Positions 8,126-17,286 are shown, counted from the stretch's first letter. The stretch: 46,823 nucleotides of DNA from G020350405 sp964513655 (GCA_964513655.1 CAZENQ010000016.1:1-46823), one strand, 5' to 3'. Program-made: numbers and translations. Notes: a model not told the origin generated them from the letters alone.

Positions 8126-8526
8126 TTATAATATACCTGCTCCATTACGGCCCAAGAATCATAACCTTTAAGAGGGACTTGCATGGGGTCACAAATTTTC
8201 AGCCACTCCTTGTTGCGCGGTTCGGCATCCAACTTGGCCATATCCGCTTCAAAGTCGTCGCCAGTATACTCATAGTAGCCAAACTCATAGTACTTGCCTT
8301 CAATCTTGTGCAAGAAGATTGAGAAATTGTGCATACTGTATTTGGTGAGAAGGTCGCGGACACCGGGATTGTCATCGGCGTGCAGGGCCTTATACTCATC
8401 TATTTTTTCGGGCCGGATGCCGACAACCATTCCGACACGTTTGACTTCTTGCTGGGCGCAACCGCTCATAACTATCATCATTGCCACCAACAAAACCACC
8501 ATACCCACTTTCTTTTCTCTGGTCAT
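8119..8526 (-). CDS. L-rhamnose-mutarotase-like lipoprotein
   Basis: A 135-residue protein. Residues ~29-135 match the L-rhamnose mutarotase (RhaM/YiiL) fold, which interconverts the anomers of a 6-deoxy sugar. The sequence contains V-G-I-R-P-E-K-I-D-E-Y-K-A-L-H (the family's active-site His region), H-N-F-S-I-F-L and E-W-L-K-I-C-D-P-M. RhaM enzymes are normally about 104 residues and cytoplasmic. This one has an added N-terminal lipoprotein signal (hydrophobic V-V-L-L-V-A-M-M-I-V-M then S-G-C, Cys23), so it is predicted to be membrane-anchored outside the cytoplasm. AAGGAGA 8 bp upstream supports the start. It lies downstream of the GH38-like gene on the same strand. Rhamnose and fucose are both 6-deoxyhexoses, so a periplasmic fucose mutarotase role is possible. 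Confidence 0.82.
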   Translation of the reverse strand: MTREKKVGMVVLLVAMMIVMSGCAQQEVKRVGMVVGIRPEKIDEYKALHADDNPGVRDLLTKYSMHNFSIFLHKIEGKYYEFGYYEYTGDDFEADMAKLDAEPRNKEWLKICDPMQVPLKGYDSWAVMEQVYYNE

Positions 8527-8595
8527 TTCTGTCTCCTTTCAAAAATTCTCAACCAAATTGACTCTGACTTATATTTCTACCAGAAAAGAAATCTC

Positions 8596-8623
8596 TTTGC
8601 ATTACAAAATTTATTTGCATTAC
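8596..8623. repeat. Short direct repeat TTTGCATTAC (18-bp period)
   Basis: Two perfect 10-base copies at 8596-8605 and 8614-8623, upstream of the mutarotase-like gene. Possibly an operator; equally possibly chance. Confidence 0.3.
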
Positions 8624-8715
8624 GGGCGCCACTTTCCGGGGAAGTCCGGCAGCAGGCCGATTCTGCCTGTGTCAATTTGTTTAAAACCTCGCTTGCCATT
8701 TATTTTCCTCCTTTG
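8620..8715 (-). pseudogene. Relic: C-terminal tail resembling a right-handed beta-helix protein
   Basis: On the minus strand the frame ending with TAA at 8622-8620 reads K-R-G-F-K-Q-I-D-T-G-R-I-G-L-L-P-D-F-P-G. This resembles the closing sequence (G-F-x-x-I-D-x-S-K-I-G-L) seen at the end of many secreted parallel beta-helix proteins. No body of the protein remains upstream, where the GH38-like gene ends at 8732. A perfect AAAGGAGG followed by ATG sits exactly at the junction but opens a different, 40-codon frame of no evident meaning. Confidence 0.5.
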
Positions 8716-8731
8716 ACAGATGGCCGGAGAC

Positions 8732-11200
8732 CTACATCCCAAAAAGCCAACCCGGCTTGGTTTTCTCGATTGGTGTATTAAAAATCTCCCACTCGCGGTA
8801 CCTGGACTTTTTCTTAGATGGCAATTTATATCCTCTCGTCCATACCCGACCATCCCTTTCATACACACTGGTGACCGCCAAGTTCTTATCTTTAATCTGA
8901 TAGAAGGACTTTTCACCTGTTCCCGCGCACACAAACACAGGGGAAATCAAATCGGCGACTTTCTGCACTATGGTACTGCCATTGAATTCACCGCAGGGCA
9001 TAAGGAAATATTCAATTTTTTGCTTTCCATAAAGACGGATATCATACTGTGGGCTTTCCAGCCAATCCCAGTGAAGCCTGTTCGAAAAATGGTTTCCGCC
9101 CCAGGCCACCACATTGGCCAAGACCCCATCTTCCACCCAGTGCTTAACTGTGCCTCTATTAACATATACAAGCCCGCCGCAATACAACCAGTTTGTTGCA
9201 AACAAGGGTTTGTTTTGTTCGGCGGCTATATACCCAAAAGGAATATCGTGATAAACGTCAGAGCCCCTTGTCGGGTAGTAGATATTTATTTTCGTCTTAT
9301 CAATCCAGAAATATCCGACCTCATTGCCGTTGAAGTCGAATTCGATTTGAGCTTTTATGACCGGCTCATCCTTGAAGAAGTAATACCGTTCCAATACGGG
9401 AATTTCCGCAAGCGAGGTCGAGCGTTCCAGGATATCAGCAACCTTTCCCGAATAATATGTGCATTTAGCTTTGCGGTTATCCACCCACTCCTTCGCGATG
9501 CGGGCTCTGATTTCACCGCCTAAGTAATCACCGCAACTAAGAAGCTGCTTTCCATTGCGGGCCGTTATCTGCTCTATTAATCCATCCTTAGAAAATTCAA
9601 TACTGTAATGATTTGTCTTGAGCTTCTCAGGCAAAGCTGTTTTCTTCGAAGGCGCCGGAGTCTGGACAACTTCAAAACTCTTGTACCCCCCTGCCGGAAC
9701 ATCCACAAATCCAAACGAATCGCCTTTAAACTCCTGGAATTTGCCTTTCCCCAGGCCCTTTTTCCCATCCAATCCGACCAGACATCTTCTCTTTCGCGGC
9801 AGTCCGTTGAAGACTGCCATGGAATCGTCATCTTTGCCGACGAGCCTGCGACCAACCTCCGTCATTATCTTCGTACAAGCTTTTATACTACCATCCAGTC
9901 GATTGATACTTTTCCTGCGCAGGTCTGTGACTTCAATCCAGCTTATATCGTGATGCTGGGACTTTAAGATTGTCTTCCATATTTGCTTGATATCATCGGC
10001 CCTGCCGACTTGCTGTCCCGCGAGCTTGGCCATGCAGGACATCTGCTCGGCAAGCACAGCCATCTCCTCGGCCGATTTCATTTTCCTGAGCAGTTCCTCA
10101 GCCCAGACGCCTTCGATGTAGGACCAGTAAGAAGATAATCTCGCTTTGGCACGAGCCGGCGATACCCGCCACCTCTCCACCAGAGCATCCCGCAGCAGCA
10201 CCCAATCGAACAAAGAACGGTATTCTTCGAAAGTCTCCCGGTCGATTTCCGCCATGTCGGGAAATGTGAACCAGATTTTGGGCCCGCTGTATAAGTCCTG
10301 CTGCAATTCACGATGTTCCTTTTCCTCTTCCCATCCGAGACCGCCCTGCAGATACATCGGTATCGCCGAACCGTCAAGACCGACCGCCTCTACAAACTCA
10401 TCGCCGGTTACTGTCTCGTACACACCCTCTTGCCCAACCAATTCGAACTGGCCGTCGAAAACTGCCACCGTACCGATAAAGGCAGGCAGGCACGCAAACT
10501 CATACCCGAACAGTTTCAGAAGCTGCGGCAACTGCAGATGCAGCCCTGTCTCCTGACGCGCGTAAACATCAACTTTCTTTTCAAACAGTTCCTTGTAAAC
10601 CTCCAACCCGTACTCAAACTGTCGCCAGTTACTCTCCGCCCCAAGAACATGTAGATGCGCCTGCGAATAAGTACCGTCTAGAAAGTCAAGGGACCCCTTC
10701 TCATGCAGCTTCTTTATCCGATCGTAGACATCAGGGAATTTTCGAGCCATCGAGCGCAGCTCCATCGCCGACCACTGATAATTGAGCTTAAGTTCGGGCA
10801 AATTCTCCAATGACCGCAGATTTCTCCTGACCCTTTCCACGTAATCTTTTGCACTCGCCGCACCCCAGGGCGGGACTCTTTCACCGACCGTTGGCTCACC
10901 CCTGTCCTCGTCAATCAGCAAATACATTGGGTGCTGACAAAATGCCAGCTTCCAGCCAAAATGCTCTTTGATGAACGGGTCTCTTTTCAGTTCCGCCAAG
11001 ATATAGTCAGGCATCTCGTCTGGTGCGACGGGAATCTCGGCTTGCGTCAAAGGTTTCTTCGCCTCGGCTGCCCGCAATGATGTGGCCGCAGCCAGGCACA
11101 AGACCGCAACACAGAGCAAATGCAGTGATGTAAACTGCAGCATTGATACCAAAGACAAAAGGCTACGACCTGGACGGGCGTAATTTGTTTCCGGCTTCAT
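8732..11200 (-). CDS. Secreted GH38-like glycoside hydrolase (alpha-mannosidase superfamily)
   Basis: An 822-residue protein with a long N-terminal signal peptide (hydrophobic stretch about residues 20-45 ending L-R-A-A). The barrel-like N-terminal half contains Y-Q-W-S-A-M-E, the segment D-G-T-Y-S-Q-A-H with E-S-N-W-R-Q-F-E-Y-G-L, and Q-E-T-G-L-H-L-Q-L-P-Q-L-L-K-L-F-G-Y-E-F. The helical middle domain has the GH38 hallmark S-Q-H-H-D-I-S-W near residue 415, and a large beta C-terminal half follows. This order fits GH38 alpha-mannosidases, but the usual nucleophile motif (D-P-F-G-H) is replaced by Q-E-T-G-L, so substrate and even activity are uncertain. AAAGGA precedes the ATG. It is followed on the same strand by the mutarotase-like lipoprotein and preceded by the CotH giant. 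Confidence 0.65.
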   Translation of the reverse strand: MKPETNYARPGRSLLSLVSMLQFTSLHLLCVAVLCLAAATSLRAAEAKKPLTQAEIPVAPDEMPDYILAELKRDPFIKEHFGWKLAFCQHPMYLLIDEDRGEPTVGERVPPWGAASAKDYVERVRRNLRSLENLPELKLNYQWSAMELRSMARKFPDVYDRIKKLHEKGSLDFLDGTYSQAHLHVLGAESNWRQFEYGLEVYKELFEKKVDVYARQETGLHLQLPQLLKLFGYEFACLPAFIGTVAVFDGQFELVGQEGVYETVTGDEFVEAVGLDGSAIPMYLQGGLGWEEEKEHRELQQDLYSGPKIWFTFPDMAEIDRETFEEYRSLFDWVLLRDALVERWRVSPARAKARLSSYWSYIEGVWAEELLRKMKSAEEMAVLAEQMSCMAKLAGQQVGRADDIKQIWKTILKSQHHDISWIEVTDLRRKSINRLDGSIKACTKIMTEVGRRLVGKDDDSMAVFNGLPRKRRCLVGLDGKKGLGKGKFQEFKGDSFGFVDVPAGGYKSFEVVQTPAPSKKTALPEKLKTNHYSIEFSKDGLIEQITARNGKQLLSCGDYLGGEIRARIAKEWVDNRKAKCTYYSGKVADILERSTSLAEIPVLERYYFFKDEPVIKAQIEFDFNGNEVGYFWIDKTKINIYYPTRGSDVYHDIPFGYIAAEQNKPLFATNWLYCGGLVYVNRGTVKHWVEDGVLANVVAWGGNHFSNRLHWDWLESPQYDIRLYGKQKIEYFLMPCGEFNGSTIVQKVADLISPVFVCAGTGEKSFYQIKDKNLAVTSVYERDGRVWTRGYKLPSKKKSRYREWEIFNTPIEKTKPGWLFGM

Positions 11201-11254
11201 TTTTTTGTCCTTTCAACGTAGTATCTGCGCGCAATCCAGCATCTATGCCAAAAC

Positions 11255-11275
11255 CAAAAGGCGCCCGTAAAGGGC
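11255..11275 (-). terminator. Weak hairpin after the CotH gene
   Basis: On the minus strand GCCC-TTTAC-GGGC is followed shortly by CGCCTTTTGGTTTT. The stem is only four pairs, so transcription may read through into the GH38-like gene. Confidence 0.3.
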
Positions 11276-11322
11276 TTTAGGCTTGTTGTAATTAAATCCG
11301 TTTAAGCTGATTTGTCCATACT

Positions 11323-14300
11323 TTAATTACCGGGCGTCGGCGTATTGGCGCCCCAGTTACCCAAGTCGTTGCCGTAGAGGCTGGTATTAATCCGCGTAAG
11401 CGAGTCACCACCACCATCGGCATCAGTCGGCCAGGGGTCAGCGCCAAGCTCGTGGAAATTCTCCGGATGTCCGCCGTCACTGTAGTTCACGCGGTCGACA
11501 CGGATATAGGGGACAAAGCCGGTGTCAGGCTCGGGGTCGCCGGGCTTGAGAATCTCCACTTTCTCACCGGCGTTGCTTAGCCGGCCGGAAGCCCACTCAA
11601 GTATCTCAACACCGCCGGCAGGCGTGAATTCCGAATTAAACGCCACTGAATGCTTCACCAGGAGCATATATCCGTTTGGCGGTATACTCTTGCCCGGCGG
11701 CAGGTAATACTCAATACCACCGTCCTCATCGGTAAACAGCCAAGTATTGTTGGGATTAGCCACATCGTAGAGCGGCACAGAGCTTCCCGTTGTATTGCAC
11801 AGCTCGATGTATTCGGCGTATCCGTTGGATGCAGGATGGTACATAATCTCGCTGATGACAACCGGACCTACCTCCGGGCCGCTGTTTGCGTATCCCTTGG
11901 TTGCGCTTGCCATTGCGACGAAGTCCACATCATTAGCGGCCTCGGCGCTCTTTGTATAACGGCCGAAGGTCACCTCATTTTCAGCCGCCTTGAAGTCCTC
12001 TCTTTCTGAGTATCCGCCTGTTAGGTTACCACCAGAACCGCTGGACAAATAGATGGCCTCGCCCAGCTCGCTCAAGCCGAACTGGAAATTACTGCCCGGG
12101 TCGTTCGAATCGCGGAAGTCGTCTGCCGCGTCGAAGACCACGTAACCGTTAGCGTCGACAGTCGCACGCGGATCCGACGCTTGAACTTCATATTTCTTGA
12201 GATTGTCGCGGTCGTCGCTGAGGAACCAGCCGGCGATGCTGATATTGGCATCTGTAGTGTTATGCAGTTCAATCCAGTCGCCATAGACAAGGTTATCGGT
12301 ATGGCTGAGCACTTCGTTAATTACGATGGCGCCGGGAGCGGCAACGTGGCCGGTATCGTCAGCACCGGCGGTGCCTCCTGCAACGCTGCTGGGCTGCCAG
12401 TATTCGCTGTACTCCCAATTGTTCGCATCGGGGTCACAGGGGTCGATAATGTTCAGTGAGAAATCATTGCCGTCGGTAATCACGTACCAGCCGTCCTTGA
12501 ATCTGAAATTTAATATGGTCTGGCCGAGCGCATCGCACAATTCGACCCTTTCACCGGCATTACTTGCCTTTCCGGTATACTCGCCAGCGATAGTGCCGCT
12601 AAAGCTCGGGTACCGCGACGCAAATGCGTTCTGGTCCTCAACCACAACCACATAGTCGCCGCCGGCCAGATTCATATCCGGGAAAGTGAAATCGACGCCG
12701 TCTGTGAAGCTGACCAAATTCAAGTTGATTGTTTCCGTTCCGATATTTTTCAGCTCGATGAATTCGGTGTTGGGGTCGCTTCCGTCGTTCGCGTCCGGCG
12801 GATGGTACATAATCTCAGTGATGCGGAGATTGTCTTTAACGGGGGTAACCGCGAAAACGGCCTCGTTAAGGGCGCTCCAGCCGCCGCTATTGATTCTGGC
12901 CTTAACCTGCTTGCTGCCGTTTAATGAGATAGGACCGCCATACAGGCTTCCATAAATTCCGCCGCCGTGCAGGCGCGGGTCGTTACCGTCAAGGGTATAG
13001 TAGATGGTTCCGCCGGTTATAGTCACCGAGTCACCGACATTGGCATAGCCGCCCAGGTCGGCGGGTGAGCCATTTAGATTAATCACCGGCGGTGTGTCGC
13101 CATAATTGGCATCGATTGCGCTATCCATCCAGGCAAGGCGGGCCGTCAGCCAGTCCCTCATCCAGTCCACATAATCCATGTATGTGGCTCCGCTTGCCCA
13201 GCAGTTGTCATAGTAGTTGGGCCAGATTGTCTCCACGCCCCCTACCTCAAGGATATCCCATCGAGCAAAGTTTCTGCCTATGGGGTCGTTGTTGACATCG
13301 TTAACATCGGTGAGCAGATTGACGTTGTCGTTGATGTCAGCGAGCACATTCGCGGTGCTGAACAGGTCTTCTCGCAAATCAAACCATCGGTCGGCGTACT
13401 TGAGCAGAAACTCCGGGTCCTGAAACAGCCGCTCGTACCAGGCGTAGCCATTGGGATTGTCCAGAGGCCACGCACCATCCTGTACACAGCAGGTCTCAGT
13501 AGGACAACAATCAGCGTCGTCGGCGTCGTGAAGCCAGCCGTTCGGGTCCCAATTGCACGCATAGTCAGCGCCGCCGAGCGAGCCGTTGTAGTCCCAGATT
13601 GGCCCCATGTTGATTTTGCCAAGCCTGTCTTTGAACAGATAAGTGCTGACCACAAAGCCATCTACATTCTTGGCCAACTCCACAAGGATGTGATGGTCGA
13701 GAAAAGACAAAACGTCAATGTATTGAGTGTAGCCGGTGACCGGGTCGTCGAAGCTGCCTCCTGCCAGTACCGCCTCAAAAGCGTCGAAGTGATTCTTAAT
13801 CCAGGTCTTCTGCGCCGAGGTGATTTCGTCCGGTTCCGGTTCGGCGTAGATAAGCCAGTCGCCATAGGTGGCGGTTGGGAAGCTCACGTTTGGATCCTCA
13901 TCCGCGCTCTCGTGGTCCTTTTTGAGAAGGTAGCCGCCGGTAATATCCGGCTCACAGACATCAAGCGGAGTCAGCCTTTCAATATCGACGCGGTCGTTGT
14001 CGCGTTTTATTTTCTCCATCAGGACATATACGCCGCGGTAATCGGTGGTGGAACCGTCAAGTCCGGTGTTCCATGACACTTTGCCGTCATCGTCATAATC
14101 GAGGAACACCTCGACAAAGACCGTACGTGCGGCGTAACGACCAATCATATTGCTCCACGTGTACATCTGATAGTTTCGCATCAGGGTCTTGTCGGACCAG
14201 GGGCCCTGGAGAATCCAGTCGGACTCGGCCGGCAGGCCCAGAAGCGAAACATTGTCGTCTAAATACTGAGCTCCCGGCTGCGGGTCCGGCCTGTTATCGT

Positions 14301-17025
14301 CCCAGGTCTCGAATTTGTACTGTTTCTTTCGGTAGTCCTCTCCGGCAGAGCTTCCCCCTCGGAGGTGTATCCCACCGTAACCGGCGTAGTCGGCGGGGTC
14401 GGTGATGGCCGCCTGGCCGGTAATCTCATCCGTATCGATAGTGACAAGCAGCATCGGATGGTGCGACCAGTCCAACTCATCGATGTTTTGGCCGAAGGAC
14501 TCGACTATGACAATCGGCAGGTTCGAATAAAAGTTCTGCAGGTCACTGTCGAGCTTGATATAAGGCTTGCTTATAACAGGCCCAGCCACCAGGCCCGACT
14601 CATAGGCCCTTGCCCGAACCCAGGTGGTGCTGCTAATCGTAAATGGACCGGTATAGAGTGTTTTTCCATTAGTCGGCTCACTCTCATCAAGGGTGTAATA
14701 AATATCCGAGGTAGATGATTCGGTTGTCAATCCAAGATTGAAGTCGTTGACGAATGTCCCTTCGGGCTGCGAAAACCATACGGCTCCTGCCATCCCGATT
14801 GTATTGGTTGAGCCGGGCGTGCCCGTCATATTAAACCAGTTGTCTATGCCGTCGGGGTACCGCCCATGCGATATGTCCGTGAACATATCTTCAAAGCTGA
14901 TACTGTCAACAAGGGTAAAACCATCGTCAGCGTACAGCCTGATTTCGTCACCGCCAGCACTGAGTCGGAACCCGGCGTGAAGACCGGGCGTGTCGCAGAC
15001 ATCATTGTCGGCCCAAATCAGCAGATACCCGCCGGGTGAGATTGTGGTCTCACCGGGCCGGTTATCGGGAATTCGCCAACTGTTGCCGCTGTCTTCAAGG
15101 TACATCCCGGCCATATCAATAGTAACACCAGTCGGGTTGTAAATCTCAATCCAGTCCTCATATTCGCCCTGAGGGTCGGCCTTATTCGAGTCATTAGACG
15201 CCATAAATTCGTTAATTAAAAGCGTCAGGCCTTCCACCTGCCAGTCATCGGCCAGCACGCCATAATCATCGAAGCCGATACCATCGTCCTGCTGGTCAAG
15301 GTCCGCACAATCGATGGGATGACCGGCGCAGCCCGGTTCATCCACCCACTGCATCGCAAAAAGCTGCAGGTCGAATATGTCAACATCGCAGTCGCCGGTC
15401 AAATCGCCCGGCGGACAGGTCATCACAGGCTCAAGCGTCGTTGCCGACTCGGAACTCGACCAGTTCGTCTCATTGAGATTCGGGGACTTATCGCGGGCCT
15501 TAACGCGGTAAGTGTACTGCGTCTCGGGACTGAGGCCGCCGTCTATGTAGCTGGGGCTCGCCTGCCAGCCGCTGTCGGTGGCACCCGGATTGCCGCTGGT
15601 CTCCTCAAAAGAGTACTCGACGCCTGCCGGGTCAGTGCCCGTCGTCGCCGTCATCGCAATTGCCGTGTGGCTAAGTGCCGACGGCACTGAAGACCATGTC
15701 AACGGGTCCGGCGTCGGCGCATTCGTATCAGGCGGACCCGAATCGATGCCCCGTACGACAAAACCAATAATAGCTTGGGCAGGGGTGGTAGAGTGTTGAA
15801 CGCTCGGCGTCTCGTCAACGCCGGTCGCCGACTTATATCCGCACACACCATCAAAATGCGAAGATGATAACTCGACGGCCTCCATAAAGCCCCCGAGCAC
15901 ATCATATTGACCAGTATTATCCGAGGAGCTGGCGACAATAACCATATCACCGGCGTCAGTGCCAAGTGCGGCCGTAGATATAGTCCCGCTACCCCCAGCA
16001 CCGTTGCTGGCAGTTGGTCCGATAGGGCTGGCCTGATACACGTTCTCCAGGAAGACACTCGAATATGCCGGCGTCTTCGAAGACGACTCAGCCCACGTGA
16101 CGCTGAAAGTGCTGCCGCTTGCGGCGGCAATACCCAACTCGGTAAGCACAAACGCTCCAACGTACGCCCGGTTACTAGTTCCAAAGTTGCGCTCGATTAT
16201 CTCGGTCATCGACTGACCGCCGTAGGTCACCGATGTTATATCCATATCGGCGTCATTGTCCTCGGTGTGGGCTGTTAAAATAAGGCAGCGGTCGCTGCCA
16301 GCTTCGGCGGCGTGGCTGGTCCCTTCAGTCCATAAGCCAAGAATCCCCACGTTGTTCGGACCGACGGCGCCACCTACGTTGAACTTGACCTCCGCCAGAC
16401 CATAAAACCCATCACTCGCACCCCAGTTGTCCACGGCGGATATCAGGACATATCGCGCGGTCGCCCCGGCAAAGTCCGGACCGGCAAAACCCGCATAGGC
16501 ATCTGAATTAGTTGCCTTGCTGAATTGGGTGCTTGTCAATCCGGTCCAAGTGCTGCCATTTGTCGAATAGTCAATGTAAACATTCTTGAGGCCGCGCGTG
16601 GTATAGTCGTCCCCAACGTCACCATTTGAGTTCCATACCCACATATCCGCAAGGTTATAAAGCTCACCAAAATCATACTTTATCCAGTAATTATAACTCG
16701 AGCGCGCAGGATTCGGATTAGATGCGCCCTGATATGCCAGCCATCCGTCGTCCCAGACCGTCGAATGGGTTCCCCCAGACAGTCCGGAACCATCCACCGT
16801 TTTTTGTCCTGTGGCCGTATCATCTGTGCTGCATGCCGTCACCGTTACACCGGCATCATGACCGGCACCGATATAATCGGTGTATGTGGCATTCGCCACA
16901 CCAATTGTCAGGCTCAACAGCAAAACAAGGCAGGAAATTAAGGTAGATAAATTGCCCGCGCACAACAGTCCGCTTTTGTTTTTCGGCGCCGATGCCAGTG
17001 GCATAGCCCCTGTGGATTTTAGCAT
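11323..17025 (-). CDS. Giant secreted CotH-kinase / lamin-tail surface protein
   Basis: About 1900 residues with a modular layout. There is a signal peptide (to about residue 46), a discoidin-like carbohydrate-binding segment (~47-220), an unassigned beta-rich segment (~225-430) and a fibronectin-III-like segment (~435-535). Next come a dockerin-like pair of calcium loops (D-L-T-G-D-C-D-V-D-I-F-D-L near 540), a lamin-tail domain (I-N-E-F-M-A-S-N-D-S, ~608-720) and a chitobiase C-terminal-like sandwich (~745-810). A CotH kinase-like domain follows (~840-1290, with H-L-R-G-G-S-S and R-G-V-Y-V-L-M-E-K-I-K), then a second chitobiase-like sandwich and three more lamin-tail repeats to the end. CotH domains phosphorylate secreted proteins in other bacteria; whether this copy is active is unknown. 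The dockerin-like unit is internal rather than terminal. ATG at 17025 lies after AGGAGGAGG; the GTG three bases upstream is an alternative. Its promoter carries the 21-bp-spaced operator. Confidence 0.85.
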   Translation of the reverse strand: MLKSTGAMPLASAPKNKSGLLCAGNLSTLISCLVLLLSLTIGVANATYTDYIGAGHDAGVTVTACSTDDTATGQKTVDGSGLSGGTHSTVWDDGWLAYQGASNPNPARSSYNYWIKYDFGELYNLADMWVWNSNGDVGDDYTTRGLKNVYIDYSTNGSTWTGLTSTQFSKATNSDAYAGFAGPDFAGATARYVLISAVDNWGASDGFYGLAEVKFNVGGAVGPNNVGILGLWTEGTSHAAEAGSDRCLILTAHTEDNDADMDITSVTYGGQSMTEIIERNFGTSNRAYVGAFVLTELGIAAASGSTFSVTWAESSSKTPAYSSVFLENVYQASPIGPTASNGAGGSGTISTAALGTDAGDMVIVASSSDNTGQYDVLGGFMEAVELSSSHFDGVCGYKSATGVDETPSVQHSTTPAQAIIGFVVRGIDSGPPDTNAPTPDPLTWSSVPSALSHTAIAMTATTGTDPAGVEYSFEETSGNPGATDSGWQASPSYIDGGLSPETQYTYRVKARDKSPNLNETNWSSSESATTLEPVMTCPPGDLTGDCDVDIFDLQLFAMQWVDEPGCAGHPIDCADLDQQDDGIGFDDYGVLADDWQVEGLTLLINEFMASNDSNKADPQGEYEDWIEIYNPTGVTIDMAGMYLEDSGNSWRIPDNRPGETTISPGGYLLIWADNDVCDTPGLHAGFRLSAGGDEIRLYADDGFTLVDSISFEDMFTDISHGRYPDGIDNWFNMTGTPGSTNTIGMAGAVWFSQPEGTFVNDFNLGLTTESSTSDIYYTLDESEPTNGKTLYTGPFTISSTTWVRARAYESGLVAGPVISKPYIKLDSDLQNFYSNLPIVIVESFGQNIDELDWSHHPMLLVTIDTDEITGQAAITDPADYAGYGGIHLRGGSSAGEDYRKKQYKFETWDDNRPDPQPGAQYLDDNVSLLGLPAESDWILQGPWSDKTLMRNYQMYTWSNMIGRYAARTVFVEVFLDYDDDGKVSWNTGLDGSTTDYRGVYVLMEKIKRDNDRVDIERLTPLDVCEPDITGGYLLKKDHESADEDPNVSFPTATYGDWLIYAEPEPDEITSAQKTWIKNHFDAFEAVLAGGSFDDPVTGYTQYIDVLSFLDHHILVELAKNVDGFVVSTYLFKDRLGKINMGPIWDYNGSLGGADYACNWDPNGWLHDADDADCCPTETCCVQDGAWPLDNPNGYAWYERLFQDPEFLLKYADRWFDLREDLFSTANVLADINDNVNLLTDVNDVNNDPIGRNFARWDILEVGGVETIWPNYYDNCWASGATYMDYVDWMRDWLTARLAWMDSAIDANYGDTPPVINLNGSPADLGGYANVGDSVTITGGTIYYTLDGNDPRLHGGGIYGSLYGGPISLNGSKQVKARINSGGWSALNEAVFAVTPVKDNLRITEIMYHPPDANDGSDPNTEFIELKNIGTETINLNLVSFTDGVDFTFPDMNLAGGDYVVVVEDQNAFASRYPSFSGTIAGEYTGKASNAGERVELCDALGQTILNFRFKDGWYVITDGNDFSLNIIDPCDPDANNWEYSEYWQPSSVAGGTAGADDTGHVAAPGAIVINEVLSHTDNLVYGDWIELHNTTDANISIAGWFLSDDRDNLKKYEVQASDPRATVDANGYVVFDAADDFRDSNDPGSNFQFGLSELGEAIYLSSGSGGNLTGGYSEREDFKAAENEVTFGRYTKSAEAANDVDFVAMASATKGYANSGPEVGPVVISEIMYHPASNGYAEYIELCNTTGSSVPLYDVANPNNTWLFTDEDGGIEYYLPPGKSIPPNGYMLLVKHSVAFNSEFTPAGGVEILEWASGRLSNAGEKVEILKPGDPEPDTGFVPYIRVDRVNYSDGGHPENFHELGADPWPTDADGGGDSLTRINTSLYGNDLGNWGANTPTPGN

Positions 17026-17119
17026 CACCGTCTGCCTCCTCCTGACATTTTAGGCTACAAAACAGGCCCTTCTCGTAGTTTGCGGGTGTGAGAAAGAAGC
17101 CCCTTAATCGAATCCAACC

Positions 17120-17148
17120 ATTTTAACATATAGGGACAGCTAAGTCAA
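17120..17148 (-). promoter_or_regulatory. Candidate sigma70-type promoter P2 for the CotH giant
   Basis: On the minus strand TTGACT (17148-17143), a 17-bp spacer, then TAAAAT (17125-17120). This is close to consensus in both boxes and would give a leader of about 90 nt. It lies downstream of the operator-linked promoter, so the gene may have both a basal and a regulated start. Confidence 0.55.
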
Positions 17149-17202
17149 TAGCCGGCTCGTGATTTCATCCAACTGCTATCCCATCATCCCTAAGGTCAAG
17201 AA

Positions 17203-17282
17203 TACATGGGCCTATCTCGCAAAATGGGCCACGAGACGGCTTGTGCGCCAAGCAGACCCAGTTCTGCAAACATTCCCATGTA
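17203..17282 (-). other. Foldable 5' leader segment of the CotH gene
   Basis: TACATGGG at the expected RNA start pairs with CCCATGTA about 70 nt later (8 pairs, extendable through a G-U). The pair encloses GCAGA/TCTGC, CTTG/CAAG and TCTCG/CGAGA helices. This is a possible multi-branch RNA at the very 5' end of the operator-linked transcript. Confidence 0.35.
17218..17226 (+). promoter_or_regulatory. Isolated CGCAAAATG half-site
   Basis: A single perfect copy of the regulon half-site, in the opposite orientation to the nearby paired site. It lies inside the transcribed leader of the CotH gene, about 55 bp past the predicted start. It could be an auxiliary (looping or repressing) site or chance. 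Confidence 0.35.
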
Positions 17283-17286
17283 CTAC

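Noticed and set aside
8623..8709. 40-codon minus-strand frame with a perfect AAAGGAGG and ATG
   Set aside because: The product is Cys/Ser/Arg-rich with no likeness to anything, and another frame over the same bases matches a beta-helix-like protein tail, so the ribosome site is probably a leftover or fortuitous.
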